Source: Micrasema longulum
Lineage: Eukaryota > Arthropoda > Insecta > Trichoptera > Brachycentridae
Assembly: GCA_022494885.1 (NCBI GenBank)
Contig: JAGVSM010004544.1
Coordinates: forward strand, 90,048-154,047
Reading direction: 5' to 3'
Length of the DNA: 64,000 nt
The translations under genes were made by a program, and so were the position numbers. Below, one piece after another: positions 12,781 through 22,078 of the stretch (the first letter of the stretch is position 1; each line of letters begins with the position of its first letter). The notes beneath the pieces are model-generated. The model did not search any database and was not told the DNA's origin. It saw nothing but the letters and a program-made list of their open reading frames with translations.

Positions 12781-13537
12781 TGTAACGGACGGTTAAATAT
12801 GTAAATGAAATGCAATAATATAGTTAGGGCCCCCAGTATCTGTAGGCTAAATGTTGGACCCACAATAAAGGATGAATATTCCACTTTCGGGTCTGACTTT
12901 AGCGATACCGGGGTACTATAAAGCAGGAATTTGTGTTACAGGCCCTAAAAAGGGCCTGAATCTAGACGTTTGACGCGTTATTGCCCTAACATGCATATTT
13001 GTATAAAGACTAAGGACTGCCTTAAAAAAGGCATTTTGTAATTGATGTGGCGCGTGCGGCGGCTCCCAGCGAAGTGACCAGACGAGAGCGCGTACCTCCC
13101 TATATGCACTTTGGGGGGGGGAGGCGCACCGGCCAGGTATAGTGGGAGCAGTATTTCCCCCACTCCCGTATTGGCCTAACGCCAGCTGGACGCAGGTAGC
13201 GGAGCCCTGCTTACACCCTATATAATGTGTACATTTGAAAGAATAAATATTGAGTTCGCCTCGGACATCAAGTTGGTCTGGTGATCGTTTCTGTTCGTCA
13301 CCCCTTGACCTCCGCTCTACTACTGGATCTACCTTGGACTTGACCATCGCTTCACCCCAGGACTACACGAACCAGTATCTTCCACCGACCTACGCAGTGA
13401 CACCGGACTTGAGAGAATTTCCGAGACTACATGGCTTTCCGGGTTGTTCCCAGGCGACGGCAACAGCGAGACGGCCAACACCTACCCCTTGCTACAGAGT
13501 TGTGGAATACAGTCCAAACTGTTACTTGTACAGTACA
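12781..13537 (+). repeat. 5' LTR of the BEL/Pao element
   Basis: The 757-bp repeat matches 19353-20125. It holds a palindrome at 12939-12958 (8-bp arms around AAAA), a TATATAATG box near 13219 and an AATAAA at 13242-13247. The first 180 bp or so are almost identical to the 3' LTR, while the G/C-run region around 13085-13210 and the last 120 bp differ much more. Confidence 0.97.
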
Positions 13538-13542
13538 GTTTC

Positions 13543-13560
13543 TGGTCCTTCGAGCCGGAT
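13543..13560 (+). other. Primer-binding site, complementary to tRNA-Tyr
   Basis: Five bases after the 5' LTR, TGGTCCTTCGAGCCGGAT is the reverse complement of the 3' end of animal tRNA-Tyr including CCA (…CCGGCTCGAAGGA-CCA). All 18 bases fit, from memory of that tRNA. It would prime minus-strand DNA synthesis. Confidence 0.8.
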
Positions 13561-13612
13561 TGTGATCTTCAGCTGCCATCTACTTTGAGTCTTCAGCCGA
13601 GACGAATCTACG

Positions 13613-14179
13613 ATGCCCGCCTCACTACGCTCTGGAAAGAACGCCGAGGAGCAGCCCACCAAGCCCGTATCGGATGGAGATTCCGATTCGGAAGGTGACA
13701 TCACTCTTCAGGAAGAAGCAACCCCCTCGCCGACTGCGACTGACGAGACGCTGCAGAACGAGAGATCTGAGAGGCGTCGGGAGAGAAGACACTACGAGAA
13801 GCAAATCAAGCAATTGATGTCGCTTTTGGGAACTACAAGCAAGCCAGCCGCTCAGCCAGACACCGCGCAACTCGGAGCGCGGACCGCTCTGGCCCAGGCG
13901 GAGAAGGAAGCTACATCGAGCGCGCCCCAGGACCGGGACGCGCTAGTCATTGATCCTGTCTACCCCAAGAGGAACGAGCCTTTCTCTGAGGAGGACAATC
14001 AAGAGGCGAGGCCGAAGGAAACGGCGCGCCGCAACACAGAGAGATGGGTCGAGGAGCACACCAACGCCGAACCAGCCGACCGTTTCACGCTGGCACTCGA
14101 GGCCTTGCTGGCAAAGCAAGGAGGGAATCGAGGACAAACCCAGGAAGAGGAAACACGCATCGGCGCCATGCTCGCTTGA
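13613..14179 (+). pseudogene. gag N-terminal part, ended by an in-frame TGA
   Basis: The ATG at 13613 opens 188 codons starting MPASLRSGKNAEE. The protein is charged, with a basic R/E-rich helix (about 48-65, RSERRRERRHYEKQI), as in the N-terminal assembly region of BEL gag proteins. The frame stops at TGA 14177-14179, then continues open in the same frame with no frameshift. The next codons read QGNARELQDFSGSPVHWPAF, the start of the conserved gag core (DUF1759-type: phi-x-x-F-x-G-x-x-x-x-W-x-x-F). The stop therefore sits just upstream of the core and looks like a nonsense mutation, for example CGA to TGA. Programmed read-through is possible but less likely at this position. Confidence 0.75.
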
Positions 14180-17100
14180 CAGGGGAACGCCAGGGAGCTA
14201 CAGGACTTCAGCGGCAGCCCCGTGCATTGGCCGGCATTCTGCGACCAATTCTGGGAGTCAGAGCTGTGCCAACTGACGGACCCGGAAAACCTTCTCAGGC
14301 TGAAGAAGGCACTCAAAGGGCCCGCCCGGGCGCTAGTGGAGGGACTACTAGTGGAATCAAAGGATGTTCATAAGATCATGAGCACCCTCGAGACGCACTA
14401 CGACCGCCCGGACGTCATCATGAGCACGCAGTTGGACAAGCTGCGAAAATCACCGCGACTGACGGCAGAAAGCACCATGGACGATTTAGTGGAGTTCGCG
14501 ATTGCCGTACGGAACATGTGCCTCACGTTGGAAAAGAGGCGCAAAGAACATCTGCATTCGGACGAACTGCTGAACGAGATGGTGCTTCGACTCCCGTTTT
14601 TCACGCGGCAACTCTGGGTGATGTCGCGGAAAGGAGCTAACAAGAAGGCAACACTTCGCGACTTCGTGGACTGGATCATGGTTTTCGCGGACAACGCCAA
14701 GGACGCCTGCGCCTTTGAAAAGACGAAGTTACCGGCGCGTGGAAAGGAAACAGTGTTCGCGGCGACGGAATCACGGCCAACAACAGAATCAAAGTGCGCG
14801 AAGTGCGGCCGTAGCGGTCATAAGTTAAGTGCATGTAACGAGTTTGCGAAGATGTCGTTATTGATGCGACGAGACTTTGTGCGAAATAGAATATTGTGTT
14901 ATCGGTGCCTGAGTGACGGACACCGAGCAAACCAGTGCCGAAGCACCGCTAAGTGCAACGTGGGTACGTGTACAGCGAACCATCACAAGTTATTACACAG
15001 CGAGCCGCGAGTGAATAGCGCCGACAGCGTTAGTGAAACCGCAATAGTGCCCGACGGGAATCAGTTCGTCGGGGTAATGAGCGGACCGAATAGTGACTCG
15101 AAAGTTTTATTAAAAGTGATCGAAGTGGAAATAAGCGGACCACGGGGTCGCGTAACAGTGAACGCGATGCTGGACGAAGGTTCCACTATCACGTTGATAG
15201 ACAATGAAGTCGCGAACAAAGTGGGAGCCCGCGGACGTAGTGACGTTATCTCGATCCGCGGAATCGGTGGAAATAGTGCAACGATAGACACGCGCCGAGT
15301 GCAAGTGAACATAAAAGGAAATAGTGACATTTCATATCGCATCGGAGCGAACACAGTGCGAGAATTGAACCTTCCACAAGCGCCGTGTGCACGCAGTGGA
15401 ACCGCGAACGGTTCGAGAATTGTCAAGCCACAAATGATCATCGGGCAAGACAACGCTGGCGTAATAGTGTCGCGGGAAGTGATAACGAACGGTGATGAAA
15501 TCCGTTCAAGAACCTTGTTAGGCTGGGTGACTCACGGTAGAGTCAACGGCAGCGCACTGGCGCAAAACAACATTACGCTCGCGACTATGAGTAAATCAAA
15601 GTGCTCTACGGTAGTGAATCGCGAGTGTAGCGGGCTTGTAATGCCGCCCATAACCGCGGCAGTGAATCGCGACTGTAACGGGCTAGTAATGCCACTCACA
15701 ACCGCCGCAGTGAATAGCGAGTATAGCTCGCCAGTAATGCCGCTTGCAATCGCGGAAGTGAATAGCGAGTATAGCTCGCTAGTAATGCCGCTTACAATCG
15801 CGGAAGTGAATCGCGAGTGTAACGGGCCAGTAAGGCCGTTTGTAACCACCGAAGTAAATCACGAGTGCCGCGGACAGAACGAGCGTATCGTGTCGGAGCT
15901 ACCCACAAGCCCGACTGACAGTGATAGGGCGCGGCAAACCAAGTGCTGCGTTAATTTAGCAAGTCTTGTAAAAAATAACTTCACAATCGACTCGTTGGGA
16001 GTAACGAGTGCCACGCGCGTTGACAGACAGATAACGCGCGCATACGCGATCATGCAAGCCACGACAAAACCTCTTCAGGATGGACATTGGGAGACTGGAC
16101 TCTTGTGGAAAGACGGAGATACGTGGTTGCCCAACAATAGGCAACACGCTCTCAGCCGCCTGGAAGGAGTGGAAAGAAAATTAAGAAATAACAGAGAGCT
16201 TGCCGCCGCATATCATGAGAAAATGAACGGATACTTACAAAAGGGATATGCATCCGAGGTATGTGAAAGTGAATTAAATAACGTACCAAAGAGGTGGTAC
16301 CTGCCACATTTTGCGGTCATTAATCCGAAGAAACCCGCCAAAATACGGGTAGTCTTCGACGCCGCAAGCAAGTATAGAGGCGTCTCTCTCAACGACAAGT
16401 TAATGGCCGGACCGGACCTATTATCATCGCTCTTGGGAAATATGTTTCGATTCCGGGAGGGACATATAGCGCTTGCGGCGGACATAAGTGAAATGTTTTT
16501 ACAAATAAAAATCACAAAACAAGATCAACTCGCTCAACTTTATCTCTGGCGAGATAATCCGGAGTCGATGCCGAAAACCTACAAGATGACGTCAATGACT
16601 TTTGGAGCCGCGTGCTCACCAAGTTCTGCGCAGTATGTGCGAAATACAGTGGCCGAACAGAGTCGGAACGAGTTCCCGGAGGCAGCGGCGGCATGCAAAT
16701 CCAAATTTTATATGGATGATTATTTGGACGCCATGGACGATGCCGGCGCTGCTGAGAAAATGGTCCGGGAGGTATCCGAAGTCCTACGCCGAGGCGGGTT
16801 TACACTGACGAACTGGGCTAGCAACAAGAGTGAAGTGCTCAGCTCGGTGCCGCCTGAAGCGCGCGCCGCGCCGGCCATGCCGATATGCCTAACGGAAGCG
16901 CACGAGACGGCCGGCGCTACAAATGAATTCACAGGACGAGTCCTGGGAGTGACTTGGAGACCTGCCACAGATGAGTTTATTTATCAATTCGACGACCCAC
17001 TCGGCCAGGGTAGCGACAGTTGGCCCACTAAAAGGGAGCTGTTGAGTGCAGTGATGCGAGTTTTTGACCCGGTCGGATTCCTGGGATGTCTCGTCATCCG

Positions 17101-19357
17101 CTCTAAGATGCTCCTACAGGATGTATGGAGGGCTCAAACCGGATGGGACGAAACGATAAGAGAAGATCATAAGACTAGATGGCAAAATTGGATCGCACAG
17201 TTAGAAAATTTAAATTGCGCCATCCCCAGATGCGCCATAGTAAGTCGGTGGAACCGCCAAGAACTACATCTATTCAGCGACGCCTCGGAAGTGGCGATCT
17301 GCGCAGTAGCTTACTACGTGGAGAACACGACCGAGGGCAAGAAGACCACCTTTATCAGCAGTAAATGCAAAGTGACGCCGTTAAAGGTGATGTCAATACC
17401 GCGCCTTGAGCTACAGGGCGCACTCATGGCGGCCAGACTGGCGGCCACCATCAGGAGAGAAACCCAGTGCGCCATAGAAAAGGTGGTGTACTGGACTGAC
17501 TCCACAACGGTCCTGTGCTGGATCCGGTCGGAGCCGCGCGCTTACTCAACGTTCGTGGCCAATCGGCTAGGTGAGATAGACGAACTCACCGACGCCGCGG
17601 ACTGGAAGTGGGTGCCGACAAAACTCAACCCCGCCGACATCGGTACGAGAGATGGCCGCCCGCTTGACCTGTCCCTCGAAGGAGTATGGTTCCAGGGGCC
17701 AGACTACCTCCGGCAAGGAGAAGGATCATGGCCTCGAGAAAAGAAGATGACGCCCACTCCGGACGATGCGATGCTGGAGAAGAAAGCAGAGCGAGTGGTA
17801 CTGGCGATAACCACCAGCGAGGCGCTACCCGCGCCACAGCGATTCTCGTCGTGGAATCGCTTGATAAGGACAACGGCGTGGGTACTGCGCTTCGTGAGAA
17901 AAAGCCGCCGAAGAGACGGCGCCCGCGAAGTTGGCGAACTGACGGCCGGGGAGCTAGAAAATGCTGAGCTCCATTGGGTCCGTCAGTCGCAAGCGGACGC
18001 TTTCGGCGGCGATATACCTACCCTGAGACGGGGGGAGCGACTCCCTGCGCGGAGCCGCCTATACGGGCTGACGCCGCACATAGACGACAAGGGTGCCGTG
18101 CGAATGGGAACACGCTTGAGGAACACAGATACATCAGAAGGACTGAGGGCGCCTATAATATTGGATGGTGCCCATAGATATACCCGCCTGCTCCTGGAGG
18201 AGTACCACAGACGAGCCGGGCATCCGGGGACGGAGAGAGTGTTATGTGACGTGAGACGTAACTTCTACGTGCTCAAGTTACGAGGGACGCTGAGAAATAT
18301 AAGTCACAGATGCGCCATCTGCCGAGTTCGGCGAGGACGAGCCGGCACACCGCAAATGGGCCAGATACCGGAGGCGCGAGTGGCCAGCTACCAACGACCA
18401 TTCACCCACTGTGGGTTGGACTACTTTGGCCCCCTATATGTTACGATAGGGCGACGCCGGGAGAAGCGATACGGTGTTTTATTCACCTGTATGACGACCA
18501 GAGCCATACACCTTGAGTTGGCATCATCCCTGACAAGTGACGCGGCCATCCAAGCCATCAGACGGATGACCGCTAGAAGAGGCCAACCGAGGGTGATCCA
18601 TTCCGATAACGGAACAAATTTCCACGGCGCCGACAGAGAAATGCGAGAATCAATTGCCGATCTCCATAATGACGCCGCATTCCAAATAGAACTTGCAAAT
18701 AAAGGCGTAGAATGGAAGTATATACCGCCATCCTCACCGCATATGGGTGGCGCGTGGGAGCGACTAGTGAGATCAGTTAAAACCTCCCTAGTCGCTATCC
18801 TCAAAGAACAATCTCCACGAGAGAAGACCCTGTTGACGGCGTTCGCCGAGGCCGAATTCTCGGTAAACAGCCGTCCCCTTAGCCATGTGGCGGTGGACCC
18901 CGCAGATGAAACCCCATTGACTCCGAACCACTTCCTAATTGGTTCGGCCGGGGCACGCACACATCTCGCCTTCTACCCCAAAGAAACGGAAAATATCTGC
19001 CTGAGAAAGCAGTGGCGGATAGCCCAGCAACTAGCCGACAAATTTTGGCGACGCTGGCTGGGCGAGTTTCTGCCTACACTAGCACAGAGGAAAAAGTGGC
19101 TCGATAGATCGGAGCCATTGAAAGTCGGCGATCTTGTAGTGATCGCCGACCCGTCATCACCCCGCAACCAGTGGACAAGAGGGAGGATCATGGAGACACG
19201 ACTGGCTGCCGATGGACAGGTGCGGACCGCACGAGTTCAGACGGCGGCCGGAGAATATGCCCGACCAGCGATCCGGCTCATCCCACTACTACTAGAGGAC
19301 CTTCCAGAGAAGAAGATGCCCCCGCAGCCGAACAGCGTGGCATCGGGGGGAGTGTAA
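14180..19357 (+). CDS. BEL/Pao gag-pol polyprotein (gag core, protease, RT, RNase H, integrase)
   Basis: This frame is open for about 1725 codons and is in frame with the upstream gag piece. It has no ATG of its own until about 14378, so it belonged to one polyprotein. Residues below are counted from 14222. The gag core lies at 1-185. Zinc knuckles follow: CAKCGRSGHKLSAC near 191 and CYRCLSDGHRANQC near 225. The A17-type aspartic protease has its LDEGSTITLI site near 317. A repetitive linker spans 465-550. The reverse transcriptase carries FYMDDY near 830, and the RNase H has LFSDASE near 1018 and YWTDS near 1096. The integrase has an HHCC zinc finger near 1330-1365 and catalytic acidic residues in GLDYFGP (near 1399), HSDNGTNF (near 1461) and GGAWERL (near 1512), spaced as D-61-D-50-E. 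A C-terminal DUF5641-like domain (WRRWLGEFLPTL) ends it. The TAA stop lies in the 3' LTR. Confidence 0.95.
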   Translation, partial: QGNARELQDFSGSPVHWPAFCDQFWESELCQLTDPENLLRLKKALKGPARALVEGLLVESKDVHKIMSTLETHYDRPDVIMSTQLDKLRKSPRLTAESTMDDLVEFAIAVRNMCLTLEKRRKEHLHSDELLNEMVLRLPFFTRQLWVMSRKGANKKATLRDFVDWIMVFADNAKDACAFEKTKLPARGKETVFAATESRPTTESKCAKCGRSGHKLSACNEFAKMSLLMRRDFVRNRILCYRCLSDGHRANQCRSTAKCNVGTCTANHHKLLHSEPRVNSADSVSETAIVPDGNQFVGVMSGPNSDSKVLLKVIEVEISGPRGRVTVNAMLDEGSTITLIDNEVANKVGARGRSDVISIRGIGGNSATIDTRRVQVNIKGNSDISYRIGANTVRELNLPQAPCARSGTANGSRIVKPQMIIGQDNAGVIVSREVITNGDEIRSRTLLGWVTHGRVNGSALAQNNITLATMSKSKCSTVVNRECSGLVMPPITAAVNRDCNGLVMPLTTAAVNSEYSSPVMPLAIAEVNSEYSSLVMPLTIAEVNRECNGPVRPFVTTEVNHECRGQNERIVSELPTSPTDSDRARQTKCCVNLASLVKNNFTIDSLGVTSATRVDRQITRAYAIMQATTKPLQDGHWETGLLWKDGDTWLPNNRQHALSRLEGVERKLRNNRELAAAYHEKMNGYLQKGYASEVCESELNNVPKRWYLPHFAVINPKKPAKIRVVFDAASKYRGVSLNDKLMAGPDLLSSLLGNMFRFREGHIALAADISEMFLQIKITKQDQLAQLYLWRDNPESMPKTYKMTSMTFGAACSPSSAQYVRNTVAEQSRNEFPEAAAACKSKFYMDDYLDAMDDAGAAEKMVREVSEVLRRGGFTLTNWASNKSEVLSSVPPEARAAPAMPICLTEAHETAGATNEFTGRVLGVTWRPATDEFIYQFDDPLGQGSDSWPTKRELLSAVMRVFDPVGFLGCLVIRSKMLLQDVWRAQTGWDETIREDHKTRWQNWIAQLENLNCAIPRCAIVSRWNRQELHLFSDASEVAICAVAYYVENTTEGKKTTFISSKCKVTPLKVMSIPRLELQGALMAARLAATIRRETQCAIEKVVYWTDSTTVLCWIRSEPRAYSTFVANRLGEIDELTDAADWKWVPTKLNPADIGTRDGRPLDLSLEGVWFQGPDYLRQGEGSWPREKKMTPTPDDAMLEKKAERVVLAITTSEALPAPQRFSSWNRLIRTTAWVLRFVRKSRRRDGAREVGELTAGELENAELHWVRQSQADAFGGDIPTLRRGERLPARSRLYGLTPHIDDKGAVRMGTRLRNTDTSEGLRAPIILDGAHRYTRLLLEEYHRRAGHPGTERVLCDVRRNFYVLKLRGTLRNISHRCAICRVRRGRAGTPQMGQIPEARVASYQRPFTHCGLDYFGPLYVTIGRRREKRYGVLFTCMTTRAIHLELASSLTSDAAIQAIRRMTARRGQPRVIHSDNGTNFHGADREMRESIADLHNDAAFQIELANKGVEWKYIPPSSPHMGGAWERLVRSVKTSLVAILKEQSPREKTLLTAFAEAEFSVNSRPLSHVAVDPADETPLTPNHFLIGSAGARTHLAFYPKETENICLRKQWRIAQQLADKFWRRWLGEFLPTLAQRKKWLDRSEPLKVGDLVVIADPSSPRNQWTRGRIMETRLAADGQVRTARVQTAAGEYARPAIRLIPLLLEDLPEKKMPPQPNSVASGGV
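15614..15874 (+). repeat. 48-bp in-frame minisatellite inside pol
   Basis: Five full 48-bp units start at 15614, 15662, 15710, 15758 and 15806, plus a partial one at 15854. Each encodes 16 residues of the pattern VN-x-[ED]-[CY]-x-x-x-VMPL-x-x-A-x. The array lies between the protease and the reverse transcriptase and keeps the frame open. The two central units are the most alike, which suggests recent duplication. Confidence 0.95.
19345..19352 (+). other. Polypurine tract of the BEL/Pao element
   Basis: GGGGGGAG directly precedes the 3' LTR (TGTAAC at 19353). It is the expected plus-strand primer. It is also coding: the last pol codons (…GGV) are read through it. Confidence 0.85.
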
Positions 19358-20125
19358 CGGACGGTTAAATATGTAAATGAAATGCAATAATATAGTTAGG
19401 GCCCCCGGTATCTGTAGGCTAAATGTTGGACCCACAATAAAGGATGAATATTCCACTTTCGGGTCTGACTTTAGCGATACCGGGGTACTATAAAGCAGGA
19501 ATTTGTGTTACAGGCCCTAAAAAGGGCCTGAATCTAGACGTTTGACGCGTTATTGCCCTAACATGCATATTTGTATTTGTATAAGGACTAAGGACTGCCT
19601 TAAAAAAGGCATTTTGTAATTGATGTGGCGCGTGCGGCGGCTCCCAGCGAAGTGACCGGGCCGAGCGCCGGCACCTCCCTATATGCACTTTGGGGGAGGC
19701 GCGCCGGCCGGGTATAGTGGGAGCGGTATTTCCCCCCCCACTCCCGTATTGGCCTAACGCCGGTTCGGACGCAGGTAGCGGGAGCCCGCAACACGCCCTA
19801 TATAATGTGTACATTTGAAAGAATAAATATTGAGTTCGCCTCGAGACATCAAGTTAGTCTGATCGTTTCATTTCGTCACCCCGCCCGACCTCCCGCTCTA
19901 CTACTGGATCTACACCTTGGACTTGACCATCGCTTCACCCCAGGACTACGAACCAGTATCTTCCACCGACCTACGCAGTGACACCGGACTTGAGAGGAAT
20001 TTCGAGACTACATAACTTTCGGGATTTACGACCCCGAGAGCGACGACGGCAGCGAGACACGGCCAACACCTACCCCTTGCTACAGGATTGTGGAATACAG
20101 TCCAAACTGTTACTTGTACAGTACA
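19353..20125 (+). repeat. 3' LTR of the BEL/Pao element
   Basis: This 773-bp repeat is 16 bp longer than the 5' LTR. Differences include an extra TTTGTA near 19570 and a changed region around 19655-19760. The palindrome is kept at 19511-19530 and the AATAAA at 19822-19827. The pol stop codon TAA is at 19355-19357, inside its first five bases. Confidence 0.97.
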
Positions 20126-20440
20126 ATAGTATATTTTTTAATTCCTTTACAAACTGATTGGAAACATAATAATATTATGTAGGCAATAAAATGTTTGGAA
20201 AATGAATTTATGTTTTAAATAATAAAACCCTGTTAACTTAGAGACATTAATTTAAGTATATTAGATAAATATTAAGTTTGTATTCAATTATGAGTATGCT
20301 TATTATGTGTTTATCTACCATGCAAGTGATCTGGGCTTCGATTCCCTACAAAGTTGAAATAAAGTACTTCCTTATGTAAAACTTTTTTCTGCAATATTTT
20401 GTAGTCTAATCACCATCACAATTGAGAAAATAATTCAAAA

Positions 20441-20613
20441 GTCGCGGCTTCGATTTCCGCCAGTTACAAGAAAAAAATCTGACAAAGATTTTTCCTCGGT
20501 TGGTCTGGGTGTTGTGGTGTATTATTCATAACTTCCTTCCGTATCCTTTCTTTCCTACCTGCTGACAAGCATCTACGATAGAGGCTTAGCGAGTTATTCC
20601 TTGAAATAAAAAA
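20441..20613 (+). repeat. SINE family C, 5'-truncated
   Basis: It starts within the B-box region (GCGGCTTCGATTTCCGCCAG), then AAGAAAAAAATCTGACAAAG and the family tail GCTGACAAGCATCTACGATA-GAGGCTTAGCG. The longest copy is at 29805-30006. Confidence 0.75.
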
Positions 20614-20625
20614 AAAGGTCATTGG

Positions 20626-21406
20626 CATAGAAATAAGAATAGTCCAGAAGGAGCGTAGAATCATATTTGAATACATCGGACTGTGTCTAATAATTCCCCC
20701 ACTATGCCCTACTTTCGCCGCGCGCATTCGTGAGGTTGCAGCGTAATGTTGCTTGATGGAAAAAAAAATCATAACACAAATATAAGGTAATAAAAAAACC
20801 AATCTGTTAATTTCTCTAAAATTTTATTGTGCACACGGAAATACTGATTGACACAACAGAGTAGATAAGTAAAGGGTCATTTAATAAGAGTAATTGAATG
20901 AATGAACTTTAAACTTGAAAAATAAAACAAATTTTATTTTACATAAAATTTTAAATAATATTTTATGTTTTGAAGATAATGTCGGTCAAAGGTCCGCCAC
21001 AGAGTTGTTTAATCCGAGATCCAATATTGATTAATTCTCTCACTAGATGAGCAAAGTAGGGTAAAAAAAAATACTACCCTGGCAACACTGACAAAATTTC
21101 TATTTTGTTTTTTCTGACAGATGGAAAAATAATTTAATTTTTAAGTAATGCATATGTTATAGACACATTTATTATCTAATTACACATGAAATGTGATTGC
21201 ATCCTGTTTCTTTAAGATCCTAGCAGTATTTCTTCACTATAAAAGGACACAACACGGCATACTTCAATTCAAATCAGGAGTTGTGTACTGAGCGACGTCT
21301 ACAAAGAAACTAATAGATCAAAACGTAAATCTACTCATTTATGAGTAGTTGAGTCGCCTTCTGTTTGATGTGCGTATGCGGTTTCAGGACTATTCTTGAT
21401 TCTATG
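20626..21406 (+). mobile_element. Non-autonomous DNA element, family F, copy 1
   Basis: Left end CATAGAAATAAGAATAGTCC and right end GGACTATTCTTGATTCTATG are inverted repeats. The 781-bp body has no ORF. A second copy, in the opposite orientation and of nearly equal length, lies at 47786-48558 inside a DPYD intron. Shared inner stretches include GACACAACAGAGTAGATAAG and the CTGGCAACACTGACAAAAT region. Confidence 0.85.
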
Positions 21407-21516
21407 GTTGATGGTAACACACAAATTTATTATATAGACTGAGATGCGTTAAAAGCTGTAAATGTAAATTGTAAATCCGCAAAAAAAACAAATAATATTT
21501 CAATCGAATTTAAATC

Positions 21517-21686
21517 GGGTTGTAGTCCTGTGGCTAGTGTCGTGGACTCACTAATCAAAGGTCCTTGGTTCGCACCTCACAATACCACAACTTGATTTGT
21601 CTATTTTAAAATCGAGTTATTTACAACTCGTTGAAAATGGTCCCCAAAATCGACATATTTGGTAAATCAAAAGAACGCAAATGTTT
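21517..21686 (+). repeat. SINE family A, near-complete
   Basis: The head GGGTTGTAGTCCTGTGGC is followed by a decayed B box (GGTTCGCACCT) and the body shared with 49155-49335: GAGTTATTTACAACTCGTTG, then AAAATGG and CATATTTGGTAAATCA. It would have been transcribed by Pol III from internal boxes. Confidence 0.8.
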
Positions 21687-22078
21687 ATTTTTATTTAAAA
21701 AATAAAATAAAAAAATGAAATATCTAAATGTTATTAAATATTTGGATATAACCAATTAGCGACTTTTCTATATCTACCGGTTTCGAGAGGTGCCTGTCTC
21801 TTCGTCAGAACACTCATTAAACTAACATGCAAAACCCACTATACACTTTCACCATAGTTGTTGCATAAAAATATAAAACCAACACGCCGATTTAAAATCC
21901 TATGCTTTTAGTAGGCAACCCTTACATGAACAAATATTTTTTTTTTCGGTTTATCAACAAAATATTATAAATACATATTACGTATCGCGTTATTTGCTTT
22001 GACGAAAAATACACGAAAAGTTTCTAATATCTGTTCTATTAAAATGATTATTCACGAAACGGGGATGTTGATATGATA

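Larger units (their letters stand above)
12781..20125 (+). mobile_element. BEL/Pao LTR retrotransposon, nearly complete
   Basis: The 7345-bp element has two LTRs starting TGTAAC and ending AGTACA, and is flanked by the 5-bp target duplication ATAGT at 12776-12780 and 20126-20130. The order is LTR, primer site, gag, protease, reverse transcriptase, RNase H, integrase, LTR. This order and the A17-type protease are typical of BEL/Pao rather than Gypsy or Copia. There is no envelope frame: pol runs into the 3' LTR. It is GC-richer than its surroundings. The coding frame carries one in-frame TGA (14177-14179), so this copy is probably not autonomous. The LTRs differ by substitutions and indels that are clustered rather than spread evenly. 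Confidence 0.97.

Noticed and set aside
12916..13347. Minus-strand 143-codon frame over the 5' LTR
   Set aside because: A similar, shorter frame exists over the 3' LTR, but both follow LTR composition and have no recognisable domain.
18421..18960. Minus-strand frame of 179 codons opposite the integrase
   Set aside because: It is a shadow of the GC-rich pol frame, with no family signature. The plus-strand frame carries all the motifs.
19358..20125. Envelope gene downstream of pol
   Set aside because: pol ends inside the 3' LTR, so no space exists for a third gene.
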